From: Paenalcaligenes niemegkensis
GTDB taxonomy: Bacteria > Pseudomonadota > Gammaproteobacteria > Burkholderiales > Burkholderiaceae_B
Direction: 5' to 3'
DNA length: 64,000 bases
Assembly (NCBI RefSeq): GCF_022230885.1
Contig: NZ_JAKGCT010000002.1
Coordinates: 124,001 to 188,000, forward strand
The notes under the pieces: generated by a model
Told to the model about the DNA's origin: nothing
The model's database searches: none
The model's input: the letters and a program-made list of their open reading frames with translations, nothing else
Shown: piece by piece, positions 27,660-37,736 of the stretch
How positions within the stretch are numbered: the first letter of the stretch is position 1
Layout: the number at the start of each line of letters is the position of its first letter
Made by a program: the position numbers and the translations under genes

Positions 27660-28422
27660 GCTTTAGCACAATTGCCTTATTGATTGCCGTTATTGCAATA
27701 GGTACCTACTTTCAGACGGTCACGGGTTTCGGTCTGGCCATGATCGTGATCGGTATCAGTAGTGGTATGGAACTAACCAGCGTACCGTTTATTGCAACAG
27801 TGGTTAGCCTGATCAGTTTGGTCAATAGCGCCGTGGCCCTGCCTCGGCATCTTCATCACATAGACTGGCGTATTGCAAATACAACCTTGTTGGGGATCGT
27901 GCCATCCAGCATTATTGGGGTAGTGCTACTAAATTTTCTTAATAGTCAGGCCACGAGTATTCTGGAGTTTTTACTGGGGGCCGTTATCGTGTATAGCGGT
28001 ATCAGTTTTGCATTGCGGCCCAAGCAACGTTCAGCAGAATCAAGCCTGAGAACCTTTTTTATGGTCGGCTTTATTTCAGGCTTATGCGGAGGTTTGTTCG
28101 GGATGCCCGGCCCTCCGATCATTTTCCTTATGTACAGGCAGCCCATGGAAATTCCTGTGATACGGAACATGTTGCTGTTGATGTTTGCCTGTACCGCTTT
28201 TTCACGCACTTTTTATGAAGTAATCACGGTTGGACTCGCCAGAGACACCCTGGTCATTTCTGCAATGGCCATACCGTGTGTTGCCCTCGTTACCCTCTGG
28301 GCACAGCGCCACCCCCTGCCATTAGCGCAACCACTATGCGCCGTATTACTTTTCTCACCTTGGTGCTCATCGGTTTGGGGCTAATAGCTGGCAGTTTAAA
28401 AAGCCTGACAGACGCTTTCTGA
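27656..28422 (+). CDS. tauE: TauE/SafE-type sulfite exporter of the taurine locus (frameshifted in this sequence)
   Basis: Reconstructed length about 255 residues. FQTVTGFGLAMIVIGIS in the first repeat and GLCGGLFGMPGPPIIFLMY in the second are TauE/SafE hallmarks. The read frame ends at 28384 with a non-family tail. A sixth C in the C5 run at 28312-28316 gives QRHPPAISATTMRRITFLTL and a final hydrophobic helix ending at a TGA at 28420-28422. It starts inside the pta stop codon, so export of the sulfite made by Xsc is coupled to acetyl-CoA formation. Confidence 0.83.
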
Positions 28423-28768
28423 GCCGGAGACTGACCGGTAGCGGGCCCTCAGCTCTAGCTCGGGTCAATGTGCTGGCAGCCTTTCGTTGCGGAAAAAATC
28501 AACGTCGCTCAAAAACATAAAAAACAAAGAGCGACTACTTCCTGCTTCCTGCTCGCCCCTTCACTCATCAAGAAAACCCCTGACTTTCTAGTCTGCGCAT
28601 CCATGACAACTCAGCATAAGTCATTGTTTTATATTGGATATCAATTATTTTGATGGCCGACTCTAAAATATATTGCTTGAGGCTTAGAATTTCTGCTCCC
28701 TATACTGCAATTGAAAACAAATATAAAAAATAAAAATATGAAATAGAACTGCATCGTAAGGAGCAACC
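28423..28768. other. intergenic region between tauE and the Rieske cluster
   Basis: No credible gene; the only open frame (28468-28653) has no ribosome site or recognisable content. The last 100 bases are AT-rich and should carry the rightward promoter of the oxygenase cluster. No clear terminator for the taurine operon was found. Confidence 0.4.
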
Positions 28769-29758
28769 ATGGAAACCGTGACAATGGAACCAGCCGCCAT
28801 CGCACAAGCTAAAGGTCTACTTTCTGTATCGGTACGCACCATTAAGGTGTTGGCCAATGGTATTAAAAGCTATGAGCTTGTGGCAGAAGGTTTGCCTCCT
28901 TTTAGTGCAGGATCTCATATTGACGTGCATATACAGGAAGACCTAATACGTCAGTACTCTTTATGCAATGATCCTCATGAAAAAAATAGATATGTAATTG
29001 CTATATTACGTGAGGTAAATGGCAGAGGTGGATCACAATATATACATGATCAAATTACAGAGGGAAGCGAGTTACTCATTTCGTCTCCCAGAAACTTCTT
29101 TCCGCTGAACAATAAAGCAAAAAAACACAATTTTGTGGGCGGGGGTATAGGAATTACTCCTTTGATGTCAATGCTCCGAGAAGCCCAATGGCGTAGTGAC
29201 GACTTTCATTTGCACTATTTCGTACGTTCGCCAGAGCGTGGCGCTTTTATCGATCAATTGCGTCCTGTAATCGAGGCCGGTAAGGCAAGCATTTATTACG
29301 ATAGCGAAGGCACTTGTCCTTCTCTGGACCTCCTGTTTGAAACCGTAAAATCCGGCGAACATATTTACTACTGCGGTCCCGCCGGCTTTATGGATGCGAT
29401 GGACCGTGCCACCGCACACTGGCCTGCAGGCACCGTTCAATACGAGCGCTTCAATGCACCTGTTGCCGATGCGGCCACAACTGGACCGACTGTAAACAGC
29501 TCCTTTCAAATCCAGCTGGCCCGTAGCGGTCAAACCTATACCGTGGGCGCGGACGAAACCATTGTTGAAACACTAAAACGCAACGGCATTGTCATCGACG
29601 TTTCCTGTACGGAAGGCTATTGCGGAACCTGCATGACTCGTTACTTAGAAGGCACTCCAGAACACAGGGATAGCGTGCTGGATGACGCTGGGCGTAAAAA
29701 CTATTTGATGGCTTGCTGTGCCAGGTCTGAAGGAGAAACTTTGGTATTAGATCTATAA
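28769..29758 (+). CDS. phthalate-dioxygenase-reductase type oxidoreductase (FMN, NAD, 2Fe-2S)
   Basis: A 329-residue class IA reductase. An N-terminal FMN domain (IRQYSLCNDPHEKNRYVIAI), an NAD domain (FVGGGIGITPLMSMLREA, YYCGPAGFMDAM) and a C-terminal plant-type ferredoxin with CTEGYCGTCMTR plus a downstream C in LMACCARSE. It should pass electrons from NADH to the Rieske oxygenase encoded 168 bases downstream. AAGGAGCAACC precedes the ATG. It resembles VanB/TsaB/CntB-like partners; the sequence does not tell which substrate. Confidence 0.92.
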   Translation: METVTMEPAAIAQAKGLLSVSVRTIKVLANGIKSYELVAEGLPPFSAGSHIDVHIQEDLIRQYSLCNDPHEKNRYVIAILREVNGRGGSQYIHDQITEGSELLISSPRNFFPLNNKAKKHNFVGGGIGITPLMSMLREAQWRSDDFHLHYFVRSPERGAFIDQLRPVIEAGKASIYYDSEGTCPSLDLLFETVKSGEHIYYCGPAGFMDAMDRATAHWPAGTVQYERFNAPVADAATTGPTVNSSFQIQLARSGQTYTVGADETIVETLKRNGIVIDVSCTEGYCGTCMTRYLEGTPEHRDSVLDDAGRKNYLMACCARSEGETLVLDL

Positions 29759-29926
29759 AAAAGTCAGATATTAATTATTTAAATCGAAATCAATTTCGTT
29801 TAACCATCTATCCATTATTCAAACCAGTAGCTGTGAAAAATTGAGTTTTATATTTCTATTACTTTTTATATAAATCTCAAAAATAGATTTAAATACAAAA
29901 TCATTACATAAAACCGGAGAGAGCTA

Positions 29927-31030
29927 ATGCTAGAATTCGAGTATATAAAAAATTGTTGGTATCCAATTGGCTTTTCAAAAGAATTCGAAAAGAAAAAGCT
30001 AAACGGTTTAAAAATAGTGGATAAACCAATTGTAGTATGGAGAACCGAAGAAGGTGAGGTCGTGGCCTTTGACGATCGTTGCTGTCACAAGCGTTTCCCT
30101 ATCTCCCAAAGCAAAATGCTCGATAGCGGTAACGTCGAGTGCGCCTACCATGGTCTGCAGTATGACTCGACCGGAAAATGCGTAGAAATCCCATCCCAGC
30201 CTGATCGCCCTATTCCTGAAAAGGCTCGTTTACATGGAATCCCGGTCTGTGAGCAGGACGGCATGGTATGGCTATGGCCAGGTGACATTGAAAAGGCTAC
30301 AGGAGTAAAGCCACCCAGAACGTCGGAAATTGTTGACGAAGACCTCACATCGGTGCCACTTCCCCAAATAGTTAAGTCGCCTTCAAACTACTTACTACTT
30401 ATCGAAAACCTGCTGGATATCAGTCATTTCTATCCTCTGCACGACGGAAACATTGGCGATAAAGCTAACAGTGAAATTCCCGTGCAACTGGAAGAAGGCG
30501 AAGTGGATGGTTTTGCCTATGTAAAAACCATTCGAGAGGTACAAAACTACCAGCAGCCGCCATTCCTGCGTGAATGGTTTCACTATGAAATTATCGATAG
30601 GGTTCACACTCACGCCATGGTGACGCCCGGGCTTACCCGTGTAGTCATGCGTGTCGCCCCACCCGGAGAACTCGGCACCGAGGCAGAACGCGGTTATACC
30701 CTATTGCATTTGCACTATCCCGTCGATAAAGAAAATCTAGTCTGGCGCATAGCAATTTCCTGTAAAAAAGGCCATACACCGCTTAATGATGCCACCCGCT
30801 CCACACCGGAAGTCATTGCCGAAATGTTCCCCGCCGTTGTTGCAGAGGACGAATGGGCACTCGAACGGCAGCAGAAAATGTTCGCCTATCCTGATGACGG
30901 TTATTCGGAGTTATTTCTGACTTCAGACATGGCATTACGACGTGCGCGGCAAATCATGATGGCCATGCAACGGGAAGAACGCAAAGCCCCCGAAGCTCAG
31001 CACGAATCACTCGACAAAGCAGTTGCCTAA
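29927..31030 (+). CDS. Rieske-type aromatic/alkyl oxygenase, VanA-like
   Basis: A 367-residue oxygenase component. The Rieske cluster motif C-x-H ... C-x-x-H is visible (DRCCHKRFPIS, VECAYHGLQYD) near residues 48-76, and the mononuclear iron region in the middle (ENLLDISHFYPLHDGNIG). It should hydroxylate or O/N-demethylate an organic acid using the upstream reductase. Genes for a CoA transferase and hydratase follow, suggesting that its product is activated to a CoA ester. Substrate unknown: vanillate-like, sulfonate-like and betaine-like compounds are possible. GGAGAGAGCTA precedes the ATG. Confidence 0.88.
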   Translation: MLEFEYIKNCWYPIGFSKEFEKKKLNGLKIVDKPIVVWRTEEGEVVAFDDRCCHKRFPISQSKMLDSGNVECAYHGLQYDSTGKCVEIPSQPDRPIPEKARLHGIPVCEQDGMVWLWPGDIEKATGVKPPRTSEIVDEDLTSVPLPQIVKSPSNYLLLIENLLDISHFYPLHDGNIGDKANSEIPVQLEEGEVDGFAYVKTIREVQNYQQPPFLREWFHYEIIDRVHTHAMVTPGLTRVVMRVAPPGELGTEAERGYTLLHLHYPVDKENLVWRIAISCKKGHTPLNDATRSTPEVIAEMFPAVVAEDEWALERQQKMFAYPDDGYSELFLTSDMALRRARQIMMAMQREERKAPEAQHESLDKAVA

Positions 31031-31129
31031 GCACGAGGCCGCTTGCTTCCCCTACCCTCGAACGGCATACCGCTGTGTGCCGTTCCAATCGTCCAGTGTT
31101 TTCTGCCTAGTAAAGAGAGGAGTTTAACC

Positions 31130-32319
31130 ATGACTGATCAAAGTCCATTGGACGGCCTGCGAGTGCTTGAATTGGGGCAAATTGCTGCAGGCCCTTTTAC
31201 AGGGTCGCTTCTGGCCGACCTGGGTGCCGACGTCGTCAAAATTGAAAACCCCAATAACGGCGACGGTATGCGTCAATGGCCGCCATTAACAAAAACTGAA
31301 ACGGGACAAGATGCCTATAGCGAAAACTTTGCATCACTGAATCGCAATAAACGCAGCGTCAGCTTGAACCTCAAAGACCCGGACGATATACAAACATTAA
31401 AAACATTATGTGCATCAGCGGATATCCTTATCGAAAACTATAGGCCAGGTGTCTTAGCGCGACTTGATTTAGGTTATGAAGCCTTAAGAGCCCTAAACCC
31501 GAGACTGATCATGTGCTCAATTAGTGGCTACGGACAGACTGGCCCTTATGCAAGTCGCGGCGCCTTCGACGTCACTGTTCAAGCCATGAGCGGATTGATG
31601 AGCGTGACCGGTGAGGCAGCCAGCGGCCCGGTTAAGTGTGGTGTACCTATTGGCGACTTCAGTGCCGGACTCTACGCCGCCTACAGCATTCTGGCGGCTG
31701 TTTTACGGCGGCAAAGAACAGGAACGGGAGCCTACATCGATTGTTCGATGCTAGGCAGTCTGATTGGCGTATCGGCTTTGCAGACCAGCGAGTACTTCGG
31801 TACCGGCGCCTCGGGGGACGTCTGGGCTCTGCTCATCCACGTAATGCACCTTATCAGGCCTTTAAGGCCAAAGATGGCTATTTTGTAATCGCAGCCGGAA
31901 CTGACAAACTGTGGCGCGAAGTCTGTGAGGCCGTTGGGCAAGCCTCGCTGGCTGAGCATCCAGACTATATAGAACAGTCGTCCCGAGCAAAGAACCAAAA
32001 GCAGTTAGCTGAGACGCTGGAGGCTTATTTCGCTAAAGAAACCGCTGCCTATTGGTTGACCGAGTTTAACAGGAGGGGCGTTCCTGCCAGCCCCATTAAT
32101 GATTACTCCGACGTCGTCATTGATGAACATGTAGGACATATGGGTATTGTAAAAGACCTTTGTTTAGCAAACGGAGTAAAAACCCAGACCACCGCCTTTC
32201 CAATAAAGATCAGTGACTATGAATTTGAAATACGTTACAGGCCACCAAGGTTGGGTGAGCATAATGAAGAAGTCGTAGCCGAGTGGGCAGAAAACAATGT
32301 CGTGCATTCAGAAAATTAA
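31130..32319 (+). CDS. CaiB/BaiF family CoA transferase (frameshifted in this sequence)
   Basis: Reconstructed length about 396 residues, normal for class III CoA transferases. LDGLRVLELGQIAAGPFTGSLLADLGADVVK starts it; the catalytic Asp is in SGAFDVTVQAMSG-type context (RGAFDVTVQAMSG). The frame breaks in a G5 run at 31813-31817; a sixth G gives ASGGRLGSAHPRNAPYQAF and the normal C-terminus (YFVIAAGTDKLWREVC). GAGAGGAG before the ATG at 31130 sets the start. It probably moves CoA from an acyl-CoA to the acid made by the oxygenase. Confidence 0.83.
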
Positions 32320-32333
32320 AAAAGGTAAAACCA

Positions 32334-33074
32334 ATGCTAGTACAAACAACTCGCACTGCTGACGGCTCTATCGTCTGTATCAGCTTAGACCGTCCACGTT
32401 ATGCCAACGCATTAAATTCCGACTTGGTTGAGTCACTGATTACGGCTCTTGATGAGGCCTTTAACAGCCCTGCCCGTTTAATCGTTTTTAAAGGTTCTGG
32501 CAATAGCTTCTGTGGCGGCTTTGACCTGAGGGAGATTGAATCTGAAACCGATGCGACATTGGCCTACCGTTTTCTGCGTCTGGAACTGTTATTACAAAAA
32601 GTTCACTATGCACCTATTTACACTTTGGCATTGGCACACGGCGCCGTCACTGGTGCCGGTGCAGATCTGGTCGCCGCATGCAAAAAGCGCGTCGTCATCT
32701 CTGACGCCACCTTCCGGTTTCCGGGGGTCAGGTTTGGCGTGCTGCTAGGCACCAATCGCCTGCGCGACATTATTAGTCAGAAAGCGTATGCCATCCTTTT
32801 GGAACAGCAGAAACTGGAACTCAATGAAGCCATTGCCTGCGGGTTTATTCATACGCTGATCGACCCGAAGCAGCAAGAAGAACTGATCTCAGCGCTATGT
32901 AAAAAAGTGAGTGGCGTATCACCAGAAACGATGGCCAGCATCCTTCAGCTTGATCGTCAACAGGGCGTAACAGATATGGGCCTGCTGGCAACCTCTGTTG
33001 CGACGCCTGATTTCAGGCAGCGAGTACAGAAATACTGGCTGGAAGCAAAATCGATTGCAAATAACAGAAAGTAG
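32334..33074 (+). CDS. enoyl-CoA hydratase/isomerase family protein
   Basis: A 246-residue crotonase-fold protein. CISLDRPRYANALNSDLVESL, the oxyanion-hole segments GSGNSFCGGFDLREIES and LALAHGAVTGAGADLVAACKKRVV, and SQKAYAILLEQQKLELNEAIACGF are typical. The second catalytic Glu of classical hydratases is not in its usual place, so isomerase, lyase or hydrolase activity is possible. Start at 32334 from AAAAGGT; the longer frame overlaps the CoA transferase gene. Confidence 0.85.
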   Translation: MLVQTTRTADGSIVCISLDRPRYANALNSDLVESLITALDEAFNSPARLIVFKGSGNSFCGGFDLREIESETDATLAYRFLRLELLLQKVHYAPIYTLALAHGAVTGAGADLVAACKKRVVISDATFRFPGVRFGVLLGTNRLRDIISQKAYAILLEQQKLELNEAIACGFIHTLIDPKQQEELISALCKKVSGVSPETMASILQLDRQQGVTDMGLLATSVATPDFRQRVQKYWLEAKSIANNRK

Positions 33075-33325
33075 ATTTTATTAAACATAGACAAATAAAA
33101 ACAAACCGGAACGCATTAAATAAAAACAGCCATTCAAAAATACCATTATTAAAAATTAAAAACAGCTAAACCATTCCCTTGAATATTATAAAAAGGAGGT
33201 TTTATGCTTACTTAAAAAAATGGCAGCAAAACTCGATATAGATTTTATTTAGTATCAAACTATATTTATATTAAAAAATAAATATCCAAACAGGCGTGAA
33301 AAAAACACGTCCACAGGAGACAAAA

Positions 33326-34689
33326 ATGCTAAAAAAATAGGCGAGTTCACGCAAAAGTGTGCTGTTCACCTTATTCCCGATGCTTTTATTTTCGCTATTA
33401 TTCTTAGCGTTATCTGTTATTTTATGGGAATCTGGTTAACACCCAGCGGCCCACTTGACATGATTTTCCATTGGTACGATGGATTCTGGAATTTTCTCGG
33501 CTTCTCAATGCAGATGGTATTCATTTTGCTTACAGGCTATGTACTGGCTCAGTCAGGACCGGCCCGTCGATGTATGAACAGAATGGCCAAAGCTCCAAAA
33601 AATGCCGGTCAGGGGCTGCTGCTTATTTCCGCTGTTACCTTGGTAGCGGGTTTCATCAACTGGGGTCTCGGTCTGGTTGTGGGTGCTGTTATGGCCATCA
33701 CAGTGGCCAGAGACTTGAAATCAAGAGGAATAAAACTTCACTTCCCCTTGGCCGCAGCAGCAGGCTATCTGGGCTTGAGCATTCACTCCGCTGGATTTTC
33801 CTCAACGGCTCCACTGATATCCAATACCGATGATCATTTTCTTTTCGATATGATCGGGCGCATACCTTTTGCCGACACAGTATTGCAGCCCTGGAACCTT
33901 ATCGCTGTTGCTGTCTATCTTATTGTTGTGCCTTTTGTCATTAAAGCCATGCACCCTTCAGATGAAAACGTGCAGGAAATTCATTTAAAAGAGGAGCTGG
34001 ACAGCGAAGCGGAAGTTAGCAATGACGCTGAGATATTGGGCTATACCGATGGTAAAGTTCCCCTTGCTCAGCGCCTTGAGAACAGCGTGATACTAATGGC
34101 TCTGGTCGTGGTGCCGGGAGTCATTTATATCGTCTACTTCTTCTCGACTCGGGGCTTTGACCTCAATATCAACTTCATCAACTTCATATTTTTGATCGCC
34201 GGGATGTTTTTATATAAAACGCCCGGAGCCTATGTCAAAGCCATGGGAAAGGCAGCGGCATCGGCAAGCGGCATCATCCTGCAATTTCCTTTTTATGCCG
34301 GCATTCTTGGCATGATGAGCTTATCAGGGCTAATCGAAGTCCTGGCTAACGGGATGATCATGATGTCCACGCAATACACCTTTCCTTTTCTCGCTTTTAT
34401 CAGCGCTGCCATTGTTAATCTGTTTGTTCCCTCAGCCGGCGGACAATGGGCGATTCAGGGCCCGATTCTGCTGGAGGCAGGCAGAGCACTGGATGTGCCT
34501 GTAGGGGTGACGATCATGGCTCACCAGTACGGGGATCAGGTTACCAACATGATCCAGCCTTTCTGGGCGCTTCCCTTGTTGGGGCTGACCGGTTTAAAAG
34601 CTAAAGATGTGCTCGGCTACACCGTCATTGTGATGTTTGTAGGGATGATCATTTTTGGTCTGACGATGGCATTGACGATGTACTTATAA
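33326..34689 (+). CDS. AtoE-type short-chain fatty acid transporter (frameshifted near its start)
   Basis: Reconstructed length about 454 residues, usual for the TIGR00366/AtoE family. The long frame starts at 33424, but an ATG at 33326 with ACAGGAGACAAAA in front reads into the same frame if the A7 run at 33331-33337 has an eighth A, giving MLKKIGEFTQKCAVHLIPDAF, the family's normal N-terminus. About ten helices; GFINWGLGLVVGAVMAI, LVNLF-type VNLFVPSAGGQWAIQGP and GDQVTNMIQPFWALPLLG are conserved. It likely imports the short organic acid degraded by this cluster. Confidence 0.85.
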
Positions 34690-34696
34690 ACCCGTA

Positions 34697-35590
34697 TCAG
34701 TGCCAGTCGATCTGCTGAAAATCGCTAACCTGTCTTGCCAGATCCGAAATACGCATAGAAAGGGGATTAATTTCATCAGCCGTCATAGCCGCCATAAACT
34801 CAACATTTTTAATTGCCGATGTTTCAACAAGTTCGAGCTGGCCGGCGTCCAGCTCACGTTGGAAACAACGTATGGGTAAATAGGCAATTCCGGCGCCGGC
34901 CACCACCATGGATGCCGCAACGGCAATACTTTTGCAGCGTATCTGGTAATGGCATCGAACGTTACTGCGTCTAAACCAATGCTCGATGACAGCATGGTGA
35001 TAGGACTGCTGGCTCAGCCCCACAAGCGGCCATTGCGCCAGCTCGCGAGCAGTACGCATAACGTGTCCCAGGCCAAGTACCGGACTGGCCATCCATGAAA
35101 ACTCGACCGCACCCAGCGTAACAGTGGTGAGTCCGGTTGTGGGTACCTTTCCCGGTGCCAATATGAGATCTAAGGTGCCCCGCTTCAAGGCTTCAACTAA
35201 CTCTTCAGTTAATGCCATCTCTATTTCAAGCCGTACTTTGGGATACTGTGCGGAAATCGACTCGATCAGCTTAGGCAACCAAGTAGACGACACCACCTCG
35301 GCCACGCCTAACCGGACCTGACCCGAGAAGGCATCAGAGGAAGCCACATTCTGTACAAGCTCTGTACGCAAGTCGAGAATACGCCGTGCGTACTGCATAA
35401 ACTCGAGACCACTGAGGGTAAGCTGAATTGTATTGCTGGAACGGTCGAACAAATCGACACCCAACTCTTTCTCCAGCTTTCGGATTCGCATGGAAATAGT
35501 AGACTGCGTTACGAACAAACGATCCGATGCCGCTGAAAAACTGCCTAGACTACTTACCCAATATACGGCCTCAAGCTGCTGAAAAGTCAT
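34697..35590 (-). CDS. LysR-family regulator
   Basis: A 297-residue LysR protein: N-terminal HTH (FSAASDRLFVTQSTISMRIRKLEKELGVDLFDR, residues about 18-50) and the substrate-binding fold (VRLGVAEVVSSTWLPKLIES). GGAGG lies 11 bases before the ATG. It is convergent with the AtoE-type transporter and divergent from the ABC importer at 35934. Either could be its target. Confidence 0.9.
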   Translation of the reverse strand: MTFQQLEAVYWVSSLGSFSAASDRLFVTQSTISMRIRKLEKELGVDLFDRSSNTIQLTLSGLEFMQYARRILDLRTELVQNVASSDAFSGQVRLGVAEVVSSTWLPKLIESISAQYPKVRLEIEMALTEELVEALKRGTLDLILAPGKVPTTGLTTVTLGAVEFSWMASPVLGLGHVMRTARELAQWPLVGLSQQSYHHAVIEHWFRRSNVRCHYQIRCKSIAVAASMVVAGAGIAYLPIRCFQRELDAGQLELVETSAIKNVEFMAAMTADEINPLSMRISDLARQVSDFQQIDWH

Positions 35591-35933
35591 CTGTTTTGTA
35601 GCCTCCGGATTTTATTTTCTGGACTGCACACCAAAGCGACCTGATAACTATTTTTCTTTCTGGATATCTGTAGCTCTTAGCCTTTATATACCGAATTTAG
35701 ACGAGCAAAACAAAAATTTATACGGTTATTGATGCTGATAATTGAAACCAGCAAGGACTACGGGCGCACACGCACCCCGCCAATGTCAAAATCGTTAGTC
35801 GTAGAGCAAAGGCATCCGCCAAAGGCTCGACAGTGCCGTAGCTCTGATGCTAGCATCAGGGCGACTGTCCGTCGGGATAGGCCACTACCTGCCTCGATGT
35901 CACTTCACCTTCATCCCTCCTTGGAAGACAATC
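35591..35933. promoter_or_regulatory. upstream region of the PhnD-type ABC operon with a palindrome
   Basis: No convincing gene, although one frame stays open from 35729. It contains a perfect 16-base palindrome CTGATGCTAGCATCAG at 35844-35859 inside an imperfect longer hairpin (CAGTGCC ... GGCGACTG). This may be an operator or a structured leader before the ATG at 35934. No known riboswitch class was recognised. Confidence 0.45.
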
Positions 35934-36860
35934 ATGAATACATTCTCTGCCGTGCGCAGGAAGTATCTACTGGCTTTTACAGCCCTGACTCTATCCCTAA
36001 GCTCTACTCTTTTTCTTGGCTCCCCCGCCACAGCACAAAACACCCCAAGCAAACTTATTATCACTGCCATCCCTGATGATGGCGACGCCGACCGCATGCG
36101 TGAGAACTTCGGTGCTCTCGCCACTTATCTGGGCGAGGCTGTGGGTATCCCAGTGGAATACATGCACGTAGAAAACTATGCCGCCAGCGTAACAGCCTTG
36201 GCAACGGGTCGTGCACACATCGCTTGGCTTGGCGCAGTAACGACGGCTCAAGCTCGTATGCAAATGGGTGAAGCTATCACCGTTCTGGGTTCTCGCGACA
36301 TAGATAAAGGTTTCGTCAGCTACTTCATCACGAATCCGTCAACTGGCTTAGACACAGTCTCTGACCTGGCAGAACTTGCTAAAAATGCTGAAGAACAGTC
36401 CTGGACCTTCACTTTTGGAAGTAAAAGCAGCACCTCTGGCCACCTGATGCCGCGCAAGTATTTCATGGATCAAAGCGGCACCACACCCGAAAAAGTGTTC
36501 CGTACCGTCGCCTACTCTGGTAGTCATGATGTGGTCATGCAAATGGTCGCTAATGGCACCCACGATATAGGTGCACTCAACTACGCCTCTTGGGATAAAG
36601 CCCCCGAGGATTTGCAGAGTCAGGCACCTGTCATTTACAAAACCCCACCCTACACTAACTATGCTCTCACAGCGCGAACCGACCTCGGTCCCGAGCTGCT
36701 AGACCAGTTAAGTACCGCGTTATTGGCTGTGGACACAAGTAACGAAAATGGCGCCCAAATACTGCAGTACCTAAAAGCTGAAAAATTTGTCGACGCGAAT
36801 ATTTCCGAGTGGCAAGGCTACGTAGATCTGCTGCAGTCGGGTATAGACATCGGCGGCTGA
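35934..36860 (+). CDS. PhnD-family ABC substrate-binding protein, putative selenate/phosphonate type
   Basis: A 308-residue periplasmic binding protein with signal peptide (YLLAFTALTLSLSSTLFLGSPATAQ). The opening TAIPDDGDADRMRENFGAL, SRDIDKGFVSYFI and FTFGSKSSTSGHLMPRKYF match the PhnD-like group annotated as putative selenate ABC transporter binding proteins, more than classic phosphonate PhnD. The ligand could be selenate, phosphite, phosphonate or another oxyanion. The ATG at 35934 follows GGAAGACAATC; an upstream frame extends to 35847. Confidence 0.85.
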   Translation: MNTFSAVRRKYLLAFTALTLSLSSTLFLGSPATAQNTPSKLIITAIPDDGDADRMRENFGALATYLGEAVGIPVEYMHVENYAASVTALATGRAHIAWLGAVTTAQARMQMGEAITVLGSRDIDKGFVSYFITNPSTGLDTVSDLAELAKNAEEQSWTFTFGSKSSTSGHLMPRKYFMDQSGTTPEKVFRTVAYSGSHDVVMQMVANGTHDIGALNYASWDKAPEDLQSQAPVIYKTPPYTNYALTARTDLGPELLDQLSTALLAVDTSNENGAQILQYLKAEKFVDANISEWQGYVDLLQSGIDIGG

Positions 36861-36929
36861 TATGCCTGCTGTGCTCACTGCCGTATGCTCAGTACGGCAG
36901 CCCTGGTAATACTTCGCGGATAAGTCTAG

Positions 36930-37736
36930 ATGAATCAAGGTAATTTGGGATCAGCGCCAGCTACTGTTTTTGTGGAACAAGCTGCGGTCGCCTATAACCA
37001 TCACCGAGTCCTGACACAGATCAATCTCTCAGTGCGGGCAGGTGAACGAGTTGCTGTCATCGGCCCATCCGGAGCAGGTAAAAGCACCCTCTTTCGCTTA
37101 CTGGCTGGCTTAATCAAACCCATAGAGGGCAGCGTCATAACGCTGGGCCACGATACGTCAAAACTGTCTGGCAGACGTTTGGCAAAACTGCGTCGAGAAG
37201 TTGGCTTCCTGCACCAGCAAGACAATTTAATTCCTCAATTACGAGTGGCCCATAACGTATTAATGGGAAGGTTAGGCCACTGGTGCTTGCCTCGCGCAGT
37301 GTGGTCGTTGCTATGGCCTCAAGAACTGCAGCTTGCAGCAACGGCATTATCTCGGGTTGAGCTGGCTGAGAGGCTTTGGGCGCTTCCTGATGAGCTATCT
37401 GGCGGTCAACAACAGCGTGTTGCTATTGCCAGGTTAATGGTGCAACAGCCTCGCCTGGTGCTGGCAGATGAACCAGTCAGTGCGCTAGATCTACGTTTGG
37501 GACAAGAAATTATCGCTCTACTGTCCGAACTTGCCATACGCGATAGCGTAACCCTGCTCGTCAACCTTCACACGCTTGACCTGCTTCAGGGAAACTTTGA
37601 TCGTGTCATTGCCCTGCGCTCAGGCCAACTATTCTGGCAAGGCATACCGGCAGAGATCAATCAGCAACTATTGCGCGAACTGTATGGGGCTGAATATCGT
37701 GCTCTGCACTTAGAAGAAATAGAATTACCGACATGA
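36930..37736 (+). CDS. PhnC-type ABC transporter ATP-binding protein
   Basis: A 268-residue ABC ATPase with Walker A GPSGAGKST (residues about 48-56), Q-loop GFLHQQDN, signature [14 protein letters not shown] and Walker B LVLADEPVSALD. It energises the importer. The stop overlaps the permease start (ATGA, 37733-37736), so the genes are coupled. Confidence 0.92.
   Translation: MNQGNLGSAPATVFVEQAAVAYNHHRVLTQINLSVRAGERVAVIGPSGAGKSTLFRLLAGLIKPIEGSVITLGHDTSKLSGRRLAKLRREVGFLHQQDNLIPQLRVAHNVLMGRLGHWCLPRAVWSLLWPQELQLAATALSRVELAERLWALPDELSGGQQQRVAIARLMVQQPRLVLADEPVSALDLRLGQEIIALLSELAIRDSVTLLVNLHTLDLLQGNFDRVIALRSGQLFWQGIPAEINQQLLRELYGAEYRALHLEEIELPT

Noticed and set aside
28468-28653. 61-codon frame between tauE and the Rieske reductase
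   Set aside because: No ribosome site and no recognisable composition; likely chance.
35729-36076. 115-codon frame overlapping the start of the PhnD-type gene
   Set aside because: It overlaps a clear signal-peptide-bearing gene and has no ribosome site.
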